Shown here in pieces: positions 5,758 through 11,885 of a stretch of 12,003 nt of DNA. Below the pieces are notes generated by a model that did not search any database, had not been told where the DNA came from, and worked only from the letters and a program-made list of their open reading frames with translations. The DNA comes from Micromonosporaceae bacterium (GTDB lineage Bacteria > Actinomycetota > Actinomycetes > Mycobacteriales > Micromonosporaceae), in NCBI GenBank assembly GCA_003543035.1, contig DPJL01000211.1, forward strand, positions 1 to 12,003. Direction: 5' to 3'. The translations under genes were made by a program, and so were the position numbers. Every line of letters starts with the position of its first letter. The first letter of the stretch is position 1.

Positions 5758-8700
5758 CTAGCTGCCGAGCAGATGACGCATGGCCCTCGCGACAAAGTCG
5801 CTACGAGCGGCCGGGGCCAAGCCCTCCAGACCGAAACCGGTGAAGACGGTGTCGCGGGTGACCACGACGGCGCCCTCCTCGAATGCGGTCTGCGTGCGGA
5901 TGAAGGACGGTGCGGGCTGGGAGCCCGCCGGTGGTGGGGCAACGGTCCAGCCGCCGAGACCGTCCTCGAAGGACGTCTCCGCGATGGTGACACCGTTGAC
6001 GATCACCTTCGTGTCATCGAGGAAGACCCCGAGACCCTGGGTGCCCCAGTCGGAGACATAGGAGATGGAAACCTCGACCTGCTTGCCGGCGTAAGCCGAC
6101 AGGTCGACGGACCACTCCTGCCAGCCGCCGCCCGGGCCGGTGGCCGCGTGCCAGGTGCCCGTGCTGCCGGTGGGGGAGCAATCCGCGCCCTGGTAGTGGT
6201 TCAAGTGCGGGTGCAGATCACGCCAGCCGCTCGCGCAGCTGTCACCGGTACCGGTTGCGGTGTGCCCATTGGCGTCCGGCAACGTCGTCCAGATGTCGCT
6301 ACCCACCTCGTGCGCCTCGACGAACAGGTAGTCCCAGTCCGGCTCGGTGTCGTAAGAGGTGGCGAACTTCAGCTGGCCGGAAGTGGCCGCTGTCATGTCG
6401 ACGGTCCTGGCGAGCCTCTTGTAGGAGACGTCTGTCCGTCCACTGTAGACATACCAGTCGCCGGTGTGTGGATCGAACGGCGCTCCACCCGGCCGAAGCC
6501 AGTCCACCGTCGCGGATCCGCCAAACTGCGGGAACTGCGCCGGAGGCAGGAAGCTCGACGTGGACAGGAACGAAGCGCTGTGTCCCTGGTTTTCCGCCGA
6601 CCCTGGTGCGTTGGGGGTACCGGAGAAGCCGTTGAACTGCCCGGCGTTTCCGGTCAGTGGATAGAGGTCGCCGCCGGGGTTCGTCCCGCCGTCGCTGACA
6701 TACGTGTAGGCGCCGAGCCAGTACTGCAGGAAGTCGTTCAGGATCGGCAGACACGGGTAGGCGCTGGGCGTGGTGCACTCGGGCGGAGCGAACGGGTTGT
6801 AGTGATAGCCGCCGTCCGCGGACTGTGCGAAGAGGGCGAACTGCCCGCCCAGCAACAGTTTTCCGCCTTCGTTGAGGTAATCGCGCACGGAGAGCTCGAT
6901 CTCCAGCGCCGACTTGGCGGTGGTCCCCGGGACCTGTCCCGGAGCCCGCTGAATCACGTCGTCGCCGGTTTCCCAGACGACAGCCTTGTAGTGCGAGAGC
7001 ACCCCGAGGTGATGCGGTGCCTTGCGACCCTGCAGATCGAAGTCGTAGAGGTCGCTCGAATAGCCGGCCGCACTCAGCGAAGCCGCGATCTCGTCGGCAT
7101 ACTTGGCGCTCGGCACACCCTGCACCGGGCTGATGCCCGTGGTGTCCTCGGCCGCCAGCACCAGCACGTCGCCGCCGATGTCGGAGCTCACCGTGTAGGT
7201 GAAGTTCTCGCTCGTGACGAAGCCTGAGCCCGGCTTGAGGCCGGTGAACCACACCTTGACCTTGTCGCCGGCCTTGGCGCCGGTGACCTTCCCGCGCATC
7301 TCGGCGTAGAAGTCGTCGTGCGTGTCGCCGTAGCGCTCGCCGCCCCGCCACTCGGACACCGAGCTGATGCGCTCGCGCCCGCCGTTGACGGAGTAGTGCA
7401 TGCGAACGAAATGCATCGCGCGACGCGCGATCGTCGCCACCTGCTGGGTCGACCCGTAGGAGACGTCGAACTTGTCCACTACAAAGTCGGGGGTGGTGCG
7501 GCCCACCACGGAGACCGGATTCGCCGGGTCCTTGGCCGACTTGGCCGTGGCCAGCGCAAAGGGAATGTTCTTGACGAACTCGGCCTGGATCAGCTCCTCG
7601 TCATCGGGGAAGTTGAAACCACTGGCACAGTCCTCGGCGAACCACTCGTCGTCGGGGATCGAATTCGACACCGTCTCGCACGTCGTCATCTCGGGGGTGA
7701 AGCCGAGCGTGCGGTAGTTGACGGTCATGTGGGTGTCGGTGTCGCCGTTGGTGGTGTAGAGCTCCGCGGAGATATCCGGGTCATAACCGGGCACCGCCGG
7801 GTGAGTGTCGTCGCCAGCCATCGTCTCGTAGATGACGTCATCCGGCGTCGGCGTGCTCACCTGCCAGCCAAGCCCGTAGAGGAGCAACTCGGCCGCGGAG
7901 TGGTAGTTGATGAAGAACTCGAACCGGACGCGCTTGAACAGATTGTCCAGCGCCTTGGATTCGGGCTCCGAATTCGGCCCCCGGCCCCGGTACGTAGAGC
8001 TCCCCGGATCCGGCGACGAACCCTCGTCGTCGTAGCCCCACCGGTAGGCGAAGTTACGGTTCGGGTCCACCCCGTCGACCCCGGTAATCAGGCCGTCGCC
8101 GTTGTTGTCGCGCAAGTTCTTGCGCCACAAGCGATTGTCGGGGGTGAACGTGTAGTCATAGCCATCCGGGTTGGCCACCGGCACGAACCAGAGCTCGTTG
8201 GTGTTCAACAGCTTGGTGATCTCGGGATCGGTGCCGTACTGGTCGATCACGTGGTGCATCAGGCGCCGCACCATCTCCGGGGTGATCCACTCTCGGGCAT
8301 GCTGGGTGCCGACGTAGATGGTGGCCGGCTTGAGGCCGTCGGGCAGCCAGCGGGCCAGGCTCGTCACCTTGACCCCGAGAATCGGCTGGCCGTTGACCGA
8401 CTTGCCGAGCTCCACGAGCTTGGTGAGCGAACGATTCTCGTTGGCCGTCTTGATGAGCTCGTCCCTGATGCCGCCGGACTGACTGTAGGAGCGGTAGACG
8501 GTGTTACCGGCGAGTGCCTTCTGGCGCATGGCCTTTGAAGCCGGTACCCCCCTAATGGTCTTCGCGGCAAGATTGATCCCCCGTGCCTTGAGGCTTTTGG
8601 CCTGCTTGGCGGAGAGGATCGCCTCTACCTTCACCTTGCCTTCGCCGCTTGCACTCGTGGTCACGTCTTCCCGGCTCACCCCGATCTTGACGAACTCGGC

Positions 8701-8853
8701 GATCTGCTCGGTCTTGACTTCCCCGGTGTAGACCTCGATGGCATCGGGCGCCCGATCGGGCCCCGTCGCAGGTTGGGCGTTGACCGGCGCGTTCAGCACC
8801 AGTGCGGCCACCAGGCAGATGGCGCTGCCGATGGCCAGGCGTGCTTTGAGCAT
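5758..8853 (-). CDS. Secreted M14 zinc carboxypeptidase with immune-inhibitor-A-like C-terminal domain
   Basis: A 1031-residue exported metallopeptidase expected to remove C-terminal amino acids from extracellular peptides. Residues 1-26 are a signal peptide (MLKAR, hydrophobic AIGSAICLVAALVL, cleavage near VNA-QP). A propeptide-like stretch runs to ~120. The M14 domain (~120-450) has the zinc ligands His185 and Glu188 (HAREW) and His318 (NYHS), the substrate-binding Arg244 and Asn265-Arg266 (DPNRNF), and the catalytic Glu388 (FTPEM). Residues ~560-680 resemble a ThuA/glutamine-amidotransferase-like Rossmann domain (GGDVLVLAAEDTTG, YLNEGGKLLLGGQFALF). Residues ~785-970 resemble the MAM-like domain of immune inhibitor A (SGQLKFATSYDTEPDWDYLFVE). 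No sortase or membrane anchor is seen. The ATG at 8853 is preferred to one 14 codons upstream because GAGGGGG lies just before it and the signal peptide starts cleanly. Confidence 0.93.
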   Translation of the reverse strand: MLKARLAIGSAICLVAALVLNAPVNAQPATGPDRAPDAIEVYTGEVKTEQIAEFVKIGVSREDVTTSASGEGKVKVEAILSAKQAKSLKARGINLAAKTIRGVPASKAMRQKALAGNTVYRSYSQSGGIRDELIKTANENRSLTKLVELGKSVNGQPILGVKVTSLARWLPDGLKPATIYVGTQHAREWITPEMVRRLMHHVIDQYGTDPEITKLLNTNELWFVPVANPDGYDYTFTPDNRLWRKNLRDNNGDGLITGVDGVDPNRNFAYRWGYDDEGSSPDPGSSTYRGRGPNSEPESKALDNLFKRVRFEFFINYHSAAELLLYGLGWQVSTPTPDDVIYETMAGDDTHPAVPGYDPDISAELYTTNGDTDTHMTVNYRTLGFTPEMTTCETVSNSIPDDEWFAEDCASGFNFPDDEELIQAEFVKNIPFALATAKSAKDPANPVSVVGRTTPDFVVDKFDVSYGSTQQVATIARRAMHFVRMHYSVNGGRERISSVSEWRGGERYGDTHDDFYAEMRGKVTGAKAGDKVKVWFTGLKPGSGFVTSENFTYTVSSDIGGDVLVLAAEDTTGISPVQGVPSAKYADEIAASLSAAGYSSDLYDFDLQGRKAPHHLGVLSHYKAVVWETGDDVIQRAPGQVPGTTAKSALEIELSVRDYLNEGGKLLLGGQFALFAQSADGGYHYNPFAPPECTTPSAYPCLPILNDFLQYWLGAYTYVSDGGTNPGGDLYPLTGNAGQFNGFSGTPNAPGSAENQGHSASFLSTSSFLPPAQFPQFGGSATVDWLRPGGAPFDPHTGDWYVYSGRTDVSYKRLARTVDMTAATSGQLKFATSYDTEPDWDYLFVEAHEVGSDIWTTLPDANGHTATGTGDSCASGWRDLHPHLNHYQGADCSPTGSTGTWHAATGPGGGWQEWSVDLSAYAGKQVEVSISYVSDWGTQGLGVFLDDTKVIVNGVTIAETSFEDGLGGWTVAPPPAGSQPAPSFIRTQTAFEEGAVVVTRDTVFTGFGLEGLAPAARSDFVARAMRHLLGS

Positions 8854-8857
8854 TGTG

Positions 8858-8864
8858 CCCCCTC
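8858..8864 (-). promoter_or_regulatory. Ribosome binding site deciding the carboxypeptidase start
   Basis: GAGGGGG on the minus strand ends 4 nt before ATG (8851-8853). It selects this start over the in-frame ATG pair further upstream, which would lie within the promoter region. Confidence 0.8.
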
Positions 8865-8887
8865 TATCTGCGAAGACGTACGCAAGG

Positions 8888-8917
8888 AGCATCAACGGTG
8901 CTTTGGATGAATGTCAA
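8888..8917 (-). promoter_or_regulatory. Sigma70-type promoter for the carboxypeptidase
   Basis: On the minus strand TTGACA (8912-8917) is a perfect -35, followed after 18 nt by GATGCT (8888-8893), a weaker -10. Transcription would start near 8881, leaving a leader of about 28 nt that includes the ribosome site. This is the best -35 match in the window. Confidence 0.5.
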
Positions 8918-8931
8918 TCAACCGATCTACT

Positions 8932-9690
8932 TCAGCGTTTCGCACCGACGTAGGCGTCCAAAATGGAGACTGCTTCACGTTTTGCTACGGAGAGTGAGTT
9001 GCGCCGATTGAACCGCCACTGCACCCCGAGCAGGTCCAACGCCTCACCGCAAAGCTTTAAAATGTCCGTGGATTCGTTGTAAAAGAAGTAGCGAGGATAC
9101 GAGTACCGGCGGCCCCTTACGGTCACGTTGTTCAGCGCTCGGCACCCGTCGGAGTGAAACAACCCCCGCACAAACTTCCCCGCATGCGCCGCCACGATCT
9201 CCCGCTGCCACTCCTCAAGGACGATCGGTCGCTGATGTTTCTTACCAGGGCCGCACTGCGGGAGCAGGCACGGCCAATGCATGGAGTAGGCCTGGACATT
9301 GGTGCAGCCGACGCTTTGGACCCGCTGCACCGACTTCGCCATCACCGCGCGCATCGCCTCTTCGCATTCGTCCATGATCCTGGGATACGCGTCGGTGCAA
9401 GAGATGCGGAGTACCGGAACCCGGGCGGTGGTGACAAGATGCCCGTCGCCTAGATATTGGCCAAGCAAGTAGGCATAGGCGGCGGGATCTGGTGACGGAT
9501 CTGGCGTGTCGGCGCAGCGCCAGCAAGTCCGCGGCGGTCCCATCGGACGTGAGTGCCTGCGGTAAACCCAGTTGATGACCGTGCTGCGCGGCAGGTTCAG
9601 GCGTTGGCAAATCTCGCCGAACGGCACGCCTTCCGAATGCCAAGCAATCGCGGCGGCTCGAAAGCGGGGTGGATGCACGAAACGAATCAT
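8932..9690 (-). CDS. HTH plus LAGLIDADG homing-endonuclease-like protein adjacent to tRNA-Leu
   Basis: A 252-residue protein. Residues ~10-45 form a resolvase/MerR-type helix-turn-helix (EGVPFGEICQRLNLPRSTVI). CWRC (56-59) is a possible metal knuckle. Two LAGLIDADG-like helices follow: LLGQYLGDG (75-83) and FVRGLFHSDG (173-182), with candidate catalytic acids Asp82 and Asp181. The blocks YSMHWPCLLPQCGPGKKHQRPI and SYPRYFFYNESTDIL match a family I recall as frequent, poorly characterised and often tRNA-linked in actinobacteria. The ATG at 9690 is chosen because upstream codons read through the tRNA gene. No Shine-Dalgarno sequence or own promoter is evident; only 21 nt separate it from the tRNA 3' end, so it may share the tRNA transcript. 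The 3' part has lower G+C (about 56% by hand count over 8941-9120) and a TTA codon (9058-9060), suggesting transfer. Nuclease activity is inferred from motifs only. Confidence 0.82.
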   Translation of the reverse strand: MIRFVHPPRFRAAAIAWHSEGVPFGEICQRLNLPRSTVINWVYRRHSRPMGPPRTCWRCADTPDPSPDPAAYAYLLGQYLGDGHLVTTARVPVLRISCTDAYPRIMDECEEAMRAVMAKSVQRVQSVGCTNVQAYSMHWPCLLPQCGPGKKHQRPIVLEEWQREIVAAHAGKFVRGLFHSDGCRALNNVTVRGRRYSYPRYFFYNESTDILKLCGEALDLLGVQWRFNRRNSLSVAKREAVSILDAYVGAKR

Positions 9691-9711
9691 CGAACAGCCG
9701 TACGACAGTTT

Positions 9712-9798
9712 TGGTGCCGGGAGCGGGAGTCGAACCCGCACGCCCTTTCGAGCAATGGATTTTGAGTCCATCGTGGCTGCCTGTTACACCATCCCGGC
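9712..9798 (-). tRNA. tRNA-Leu(CAA), CCA end encoded
   Basis: An 87-nt class II tRNA. The acceptor stem GCCGGGA (9798-9792) pairs with TCCCGGC (9722-9716), discriminator A at 9715, and encoded CCA at 9714-9712. The anticodon stem ATGGA/TCCAT has loop CTCAAAA with anticodon CAA at 9764-9762, reading UUG. A long variable arm of the leucine type (GCTC, loop, GGGC) precedes the T arm GCGGG-TTCGACT-CCCGC. The gene is uninterrupted. It is followed 21 nt later by the LAGLIDADG gene and diverges from pdtaR. A tRNA-Leu at this place next to pdtaR is also my recollection for Streptomyces. Confidence 0.95.
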
Positions 9799-9845
9799 TG
9801 GCCGGCCCGCCGATGGCATTTTGCACCACCCGCAGGGCCTCGCAC

Positions 9846-9851
9846 ACTCTA
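9846..9851 (-). promoter_or_regulatory. Candidate -10 box (TAGAGT) of the tRNA-Leu promoter
   Basis: TAGAGT on the minus strand lies about 48 nt before the mature tRNA 5' end, giving a ~40-nt leader for RNase P removal. TTGCTT at 9871-9876 is a possible -35 with a long 19-nt spacer. It stands back to back with the pdtaR -10 box, 6 bp away. Confidence 0.45.
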
Positions 9852-9857
9852 CCCGAC

Positions 9858-9863
9858 TAGGCT
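9858..9863 (+). promoter_or_regulatory. Candidate -10 box (TAGGCT) for pdtaR
   Basis: The same hexamer as before pyk and the DUF2461 gene, here 41 nt before the start codon, so this mRNA would have a leader of ~35 nt. No -35 is recognisable. Confidence 0.35.
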
Positions 9864-9888
9864 GCCGGGTAAGCAACGACGTTCTGGT

Positions 9889-9894
9889 AAGGGG
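9889..9894 (+). promoter_or_regulatory. Ribosome binding site setting the pdtaR start
   Basis: AAGGGG lies 10 nt before GTG (9905-9907) and supports this start over longer in-frame readings that cross the antisense of the tRNA. Confidence 0.65.
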
Positions 9895-9904
9895 TTGTGG
9901 TTCG

Positions 9905-10519
9905 GTGACCGAGGTGCAGGCGGGTGCGGCGCGCAAGCGGGTGCTGATCGCGGAGGATGAGGCGCTGATCCGGCTCGACCTCGCCGAGATGCTCGGCGAG
10001 GAGGGTTACGACGTCGTCGGCGAGGCCGGCGATGGGGAGACTGCGGTTCGGCTGGCCGAGGAGCTGCGGCCCGATCTGTGCATTCTCGACATCAAGATGC
10101 CCATCATGGACGGGCTGGCCGCGGCGGAGAAGATCGCCGGCTCGCGGATCGCGCCCGTCATCATCCTGACCGCCTTCAGCCAGCGCGATCTCGTGGAGCG
10201 CGCCCGGGCGGCAGGGGCGATGGCGTATTTGGTGAAACCGTTTCAGCAGACTGATCTGGTGCCGGCCATAGAAATTGCCATGTCGCGATTCGCCGAGGTG
10301 GCAGCCCTGGAGGCGGAGGTCGCCGGGTTAAATGATCGACTCGAAACACGCAAAGCGGTAGAACGCGCTAAAGGCGCACTTATGACCCAATATGGGATGA
10401 CTGAACCACAGTCATTTAAGTGGATCCAACGGACAGCCATGGATCACCGATTGACCATGCGTGAAGTAGCCGAACGGATAATTCAGGAAGCTTCGGATGC
10501 GGAGAGTAACGAAACCTGA
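9905..10519 (+). CDS. pdtaR: PdtaR-type ANTAR response regulator
   Basis: A 204-residue response regulator that, when phosphorylated, acts on RNA as an antiterminator through its ANTAR domain. The receiver domain (~10-125) has Glu17-Asp18, phosphoacceptor Asp62 (LCILDIKMP), Thr89 (ILTAFSQRDLVERA), Tyr108 and Lys111 (YLVKPF). A coiled linker with LETRKAVERAKGALM leads into ANTAR (~140-192), with QYGMTEPQSFKWIQRTAMDHRLTMREVAERI. It is highly similar, from memory, to M. tuberculosis Rv1626 (PdtaR), whose partner is the unlinked histidine kinase PdtaS; no kinase is present here. The GTG at 9905 has AAGGGG 10 nt upstream. The ANTAR half is much poorer in G+C (about 51% over 10321-10500) than the receiver half (70-73%) and contains a TTA codon (in GLNDR). 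Confidence 0.95.
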   Translation: MTEVQAGAARKRVLIAEDEALIRLDLAEMLGEEGYDVVGEAGDGETAVRLAEELRPDLCILDIKMPIMDGLAAAEKIAGSRIAPVIILTAFSQRDLVERARAAGAMAYLVKPFQQTDLVPAIEIAMSRFAEVAALEAEVAGLNDRLETRKAVERAKGALMTQYGMTEPQSFKWIQRTAMDHRLTMREVAERIIQEASDAESNET

Positions 10520-10567
10520 TCTCATCGGCTACGTAACGTTTAGGTCAACGCCGCGCCGAAGGTCTTA

Positions 10568-10586
10568 CCACTTTGGCTCGAAGTGG
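10568..10586 (+). other. Leader stem-loop 1 upstream of the binding-protein gene
   Basis: CCACTT (10568-10573) and AAGTGG (10581-10586) form a perfect 6-bp stem with the 7-nt loop TGGCTCG. It lies 48 nt after the pdtaR stop and could be a weak terminator for pdtaR or part of the downstream leader. Confidence 0.45.
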
Positions 10587-10598
10587 GATAACGTCCCC

Positions 10599-10624
10599 GG
10601 CCAGACCGAGACAACGGTCTGGTC
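10599..10624 (+). other. Leader stem-loop 2 with hexaloop (possible ANTAR target)
   Basis: GGCCAGACCG (10599-10608) pairs with CGGTCTGGTC (10615-10624) over 10 bp including one G-T pair, closing the hexaloop AGACAA. ANTAR proteins bind paired stem-loops with hexaloops carrying A1 and G4; this loop has A1 but C4. It may instead be a pdtaR terminator (79 nt after its stop). Confidence 0.6.
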
Positions 10625-10631
10625 CGGCGGT

Positions 10632-10657
10632 CCCCGCAAGAGCCAATAGGCGCGGGG
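10632..10657 (+). other. Leader stem-loop 3
   Basis: CCCCGC (10632-10637) pairs with GCGGGG (10652-10657); stacked inside is GCC-AATA-GGC (10642-10651), leaving AAGA as a one-sided bulge. The stem is stable and only 7 nt after stem-loop 2. Confidence 0.5.
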
Positions 10658-10662
10658 TGGCT

Positions 10663-10676
10663 TCCGGATCCCCGGA
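10663..10676 (+). other. Leader stem-loop 4 directly before the ribosome site
   Basis: TCCGG (10663-10667) pairs with CCGGA (10672-10676) with the loop ATCC. It ends one nucleotide before the Shine-Dalgarno sequence of the binding-protein gene, so it could affect ribosome access. Confidence 0.4.
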
Positions 10677-10677
10677 T

Positions 10678-10686
10678 GGAGGAGGG
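10678..10686 (+). promoter_or_regulatory. Strong ribosome binding site deciding a TTG start
   Basis: GGAGGAGGG ends 8 nt before TTG at 10695-10697. This fixes the rare TTG as the start, which the lipoprotein signal sequence beginning right there confirms. Confidence 0.85.
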
Positions 10687-10694
10687 CTCTAGCC

Positions 10695-11849
10695 TTGAGG
10701 CAGCGGTTTACGCGTGTACTCGGAGGCGTTGCGCTGTTCGCGCTCGTCGCCGCCGGTGCAGCGGCATGTAAGCAAGAAGAGACGCCCGCCGCAAAGGCGT
10801 GCGATTTGAAGCTCGGCTTCTTCGGTGCCCTCACCGGTGCCGACGCCGGTCTGGTCACGCCGATCAAGCAGGGCGCTGACCTGGCTGTGGCGCAATACAA
10901 CGAGAAGAACCCGAACTGCAAGGTATCCGTGGTTCCGTTCGACTCGCAGGGTGCTCCGACCAACGCCAGCGGTCTGGCCAAGAGCGCCATTGCCGACACC
11001 AAGATCGTCGGAATGATCGGGCCCTCGTTCTCGGGTGAGTCCGAGGTCGCGAACCCGATCTTCGAAGAGGCGGGCCTCCCGGCGATCACGCCTTCGGCCA
11101 CCAGGCCGAGCCTGAGCAACCCGGGATACAAGATCTTCCACCGCGGTGTTGGTAACGATGACGCGCAGGGCCCGGCTATCGCTCGGTACATCAAGCAGGT
11201 CGTGAAGTCCACCAAGGTCTATGTCGCGGACGATCAGTCCGCCTACGGCGCGGGTCTGGCCGACAAGGTGAAGGCCGGCCTCGGTGCCGACGTGATCAAG
11301 TCGTCGAAGGTCGCCGACAACCAGCAGGACTTCTCCGCCGTGGTCAGCGATGTCAAGACCTCGGGTGCGGATGTCCTCTTCTACGGTGGTTACACCGAGG
11401 AGGCGGCGCCGTTCCTGAAGCAGCTCCGCGCGGGTGGTTACACCGGCAAGTTCATCGGTGGTGATGGCATCAACGACGCCAACATGATCTCCGTTTCGGG
11501 TGCCACGACCGCTGAGGGCGTTCAGGCGAGCTGCCCGTGCGCTCCGGCCACCGCGGCCAAGGGCACGTTTGTGGCTGACTTCAAGAAGGCAAACGGCGCC
11601 GACCCTGGTGTCTACGCCGACGTGGCGTTCGACGTGGCCAACATCTTCCTGGAGGCCATTGCGGGTGGTAAGAACACCCGCGCGGACATCCTGTCGTTCA
11701 TCAGCTCCTACAACAAGGCGGGCTCCGCCTCCGGTGTCACCTACAAGTGGGACGCCAAGGGCGAGCTTGCTCCCGACCAGGTCAAGATCTATATCTTCAC
11801 GGTCAAGGGCGGCGCTTGGGTGGCCGAGGCTGAGGCCCCGCGCGCCTGA
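10695..11849 (+). CDS. Branched-chain amino-acid-type ABC transporter substrate-binding lipoprotein
   Basis: A 384-residue extracytoplasmic binding protein of the LivJ/LivK (type I periplasmic binding) family, expected to capture leucine, isoleucine, valine or related ligands for an ABC importer. Residues 1-24 are a lipoprotein signal (RQRFTR, hydrophobic VLGGVALFALVAAG, lipobox-like AAAC) with Cys25 as lipid anchor. The mature part has LKLGFFGALTGADAG, VGMIGPSFSGESEVANPIFEEAGLPAITPSAT and ADVLFYGGYTEEAAPFLKQLR, all typical of the two-lobed fold. TTG at 10695 is supported by GGAGGAGGG. Permease and ATPase genes (livH, livM, livG, livF in comparable loci) should follow but are cut off; a run of homopolymers begins 36 bp after the stop. 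A 175-bp leader with four hairpins separates it from pdtaR. Confidence 0.93.
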   Translation: MRQRFTRVLGGVALFALVAAGAAACKQEETPAAKACDLKLGFFGALTGADAGLVTPIKQGADLAVAQYNEKNPNCKVSVVPFDSQGAPTNASGLAKSAIADTKIVGMIGPSFSGESEVANPIFEEAGLPAITPSATRPSLSNPGYKIFHRGVGNDDAQGPAIARYIKQVVKSTKVYVADDQSAYGAGLADKVKAGLGADVIKSSKVADNQQDFSAVVSDVKTSGADVLFYGGYTEEAAPFLKQLRAGGYTGKFIGGDGINDANMISVSGATTAEGVQASCPCAPATAAKGTFVADFKKANGADPGVYADVAFDVANIFLEAIAGGKNTRADILSFISSYNKAGSASGVTYKWDAKGELAPDQVKIYIFTVKGGAWVAEAEAPRA

Positions 11850-11885
11850 AGCTAAGGTCTGGACCGTCTTAACTGGATAGACAGT

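Noticed and set aside
5740..7227. Long plus-strand open frame of 495 codons
   Set aside because: It is antisense to the carboxypeptidase, starts inside the palindrome, and its product has the low-complexity Arg/Val/Gly composition of a high-GC shadow frame.
7318..8538. Plus-strand open frame of 406 codons
   Set aside because: Antisense to the M14 domain, which has clear catalytic motifs on the other strand; no family features.
9691..9771. Upstream in-frame ATG for the LAGLIDADG gene inside the tRNA
   Set aside because: The added residues (MDSKSIARKGVRVRLPLPAP) are simply a tRNA read as codons; the HTH begins after the ATG at 9690.
9712..9798. Intron or disruption in the tRNA, given the adjacent homing-type gene
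   Set aside because: All four arms and the CCA end are contiguous, so the tRNA is intact.
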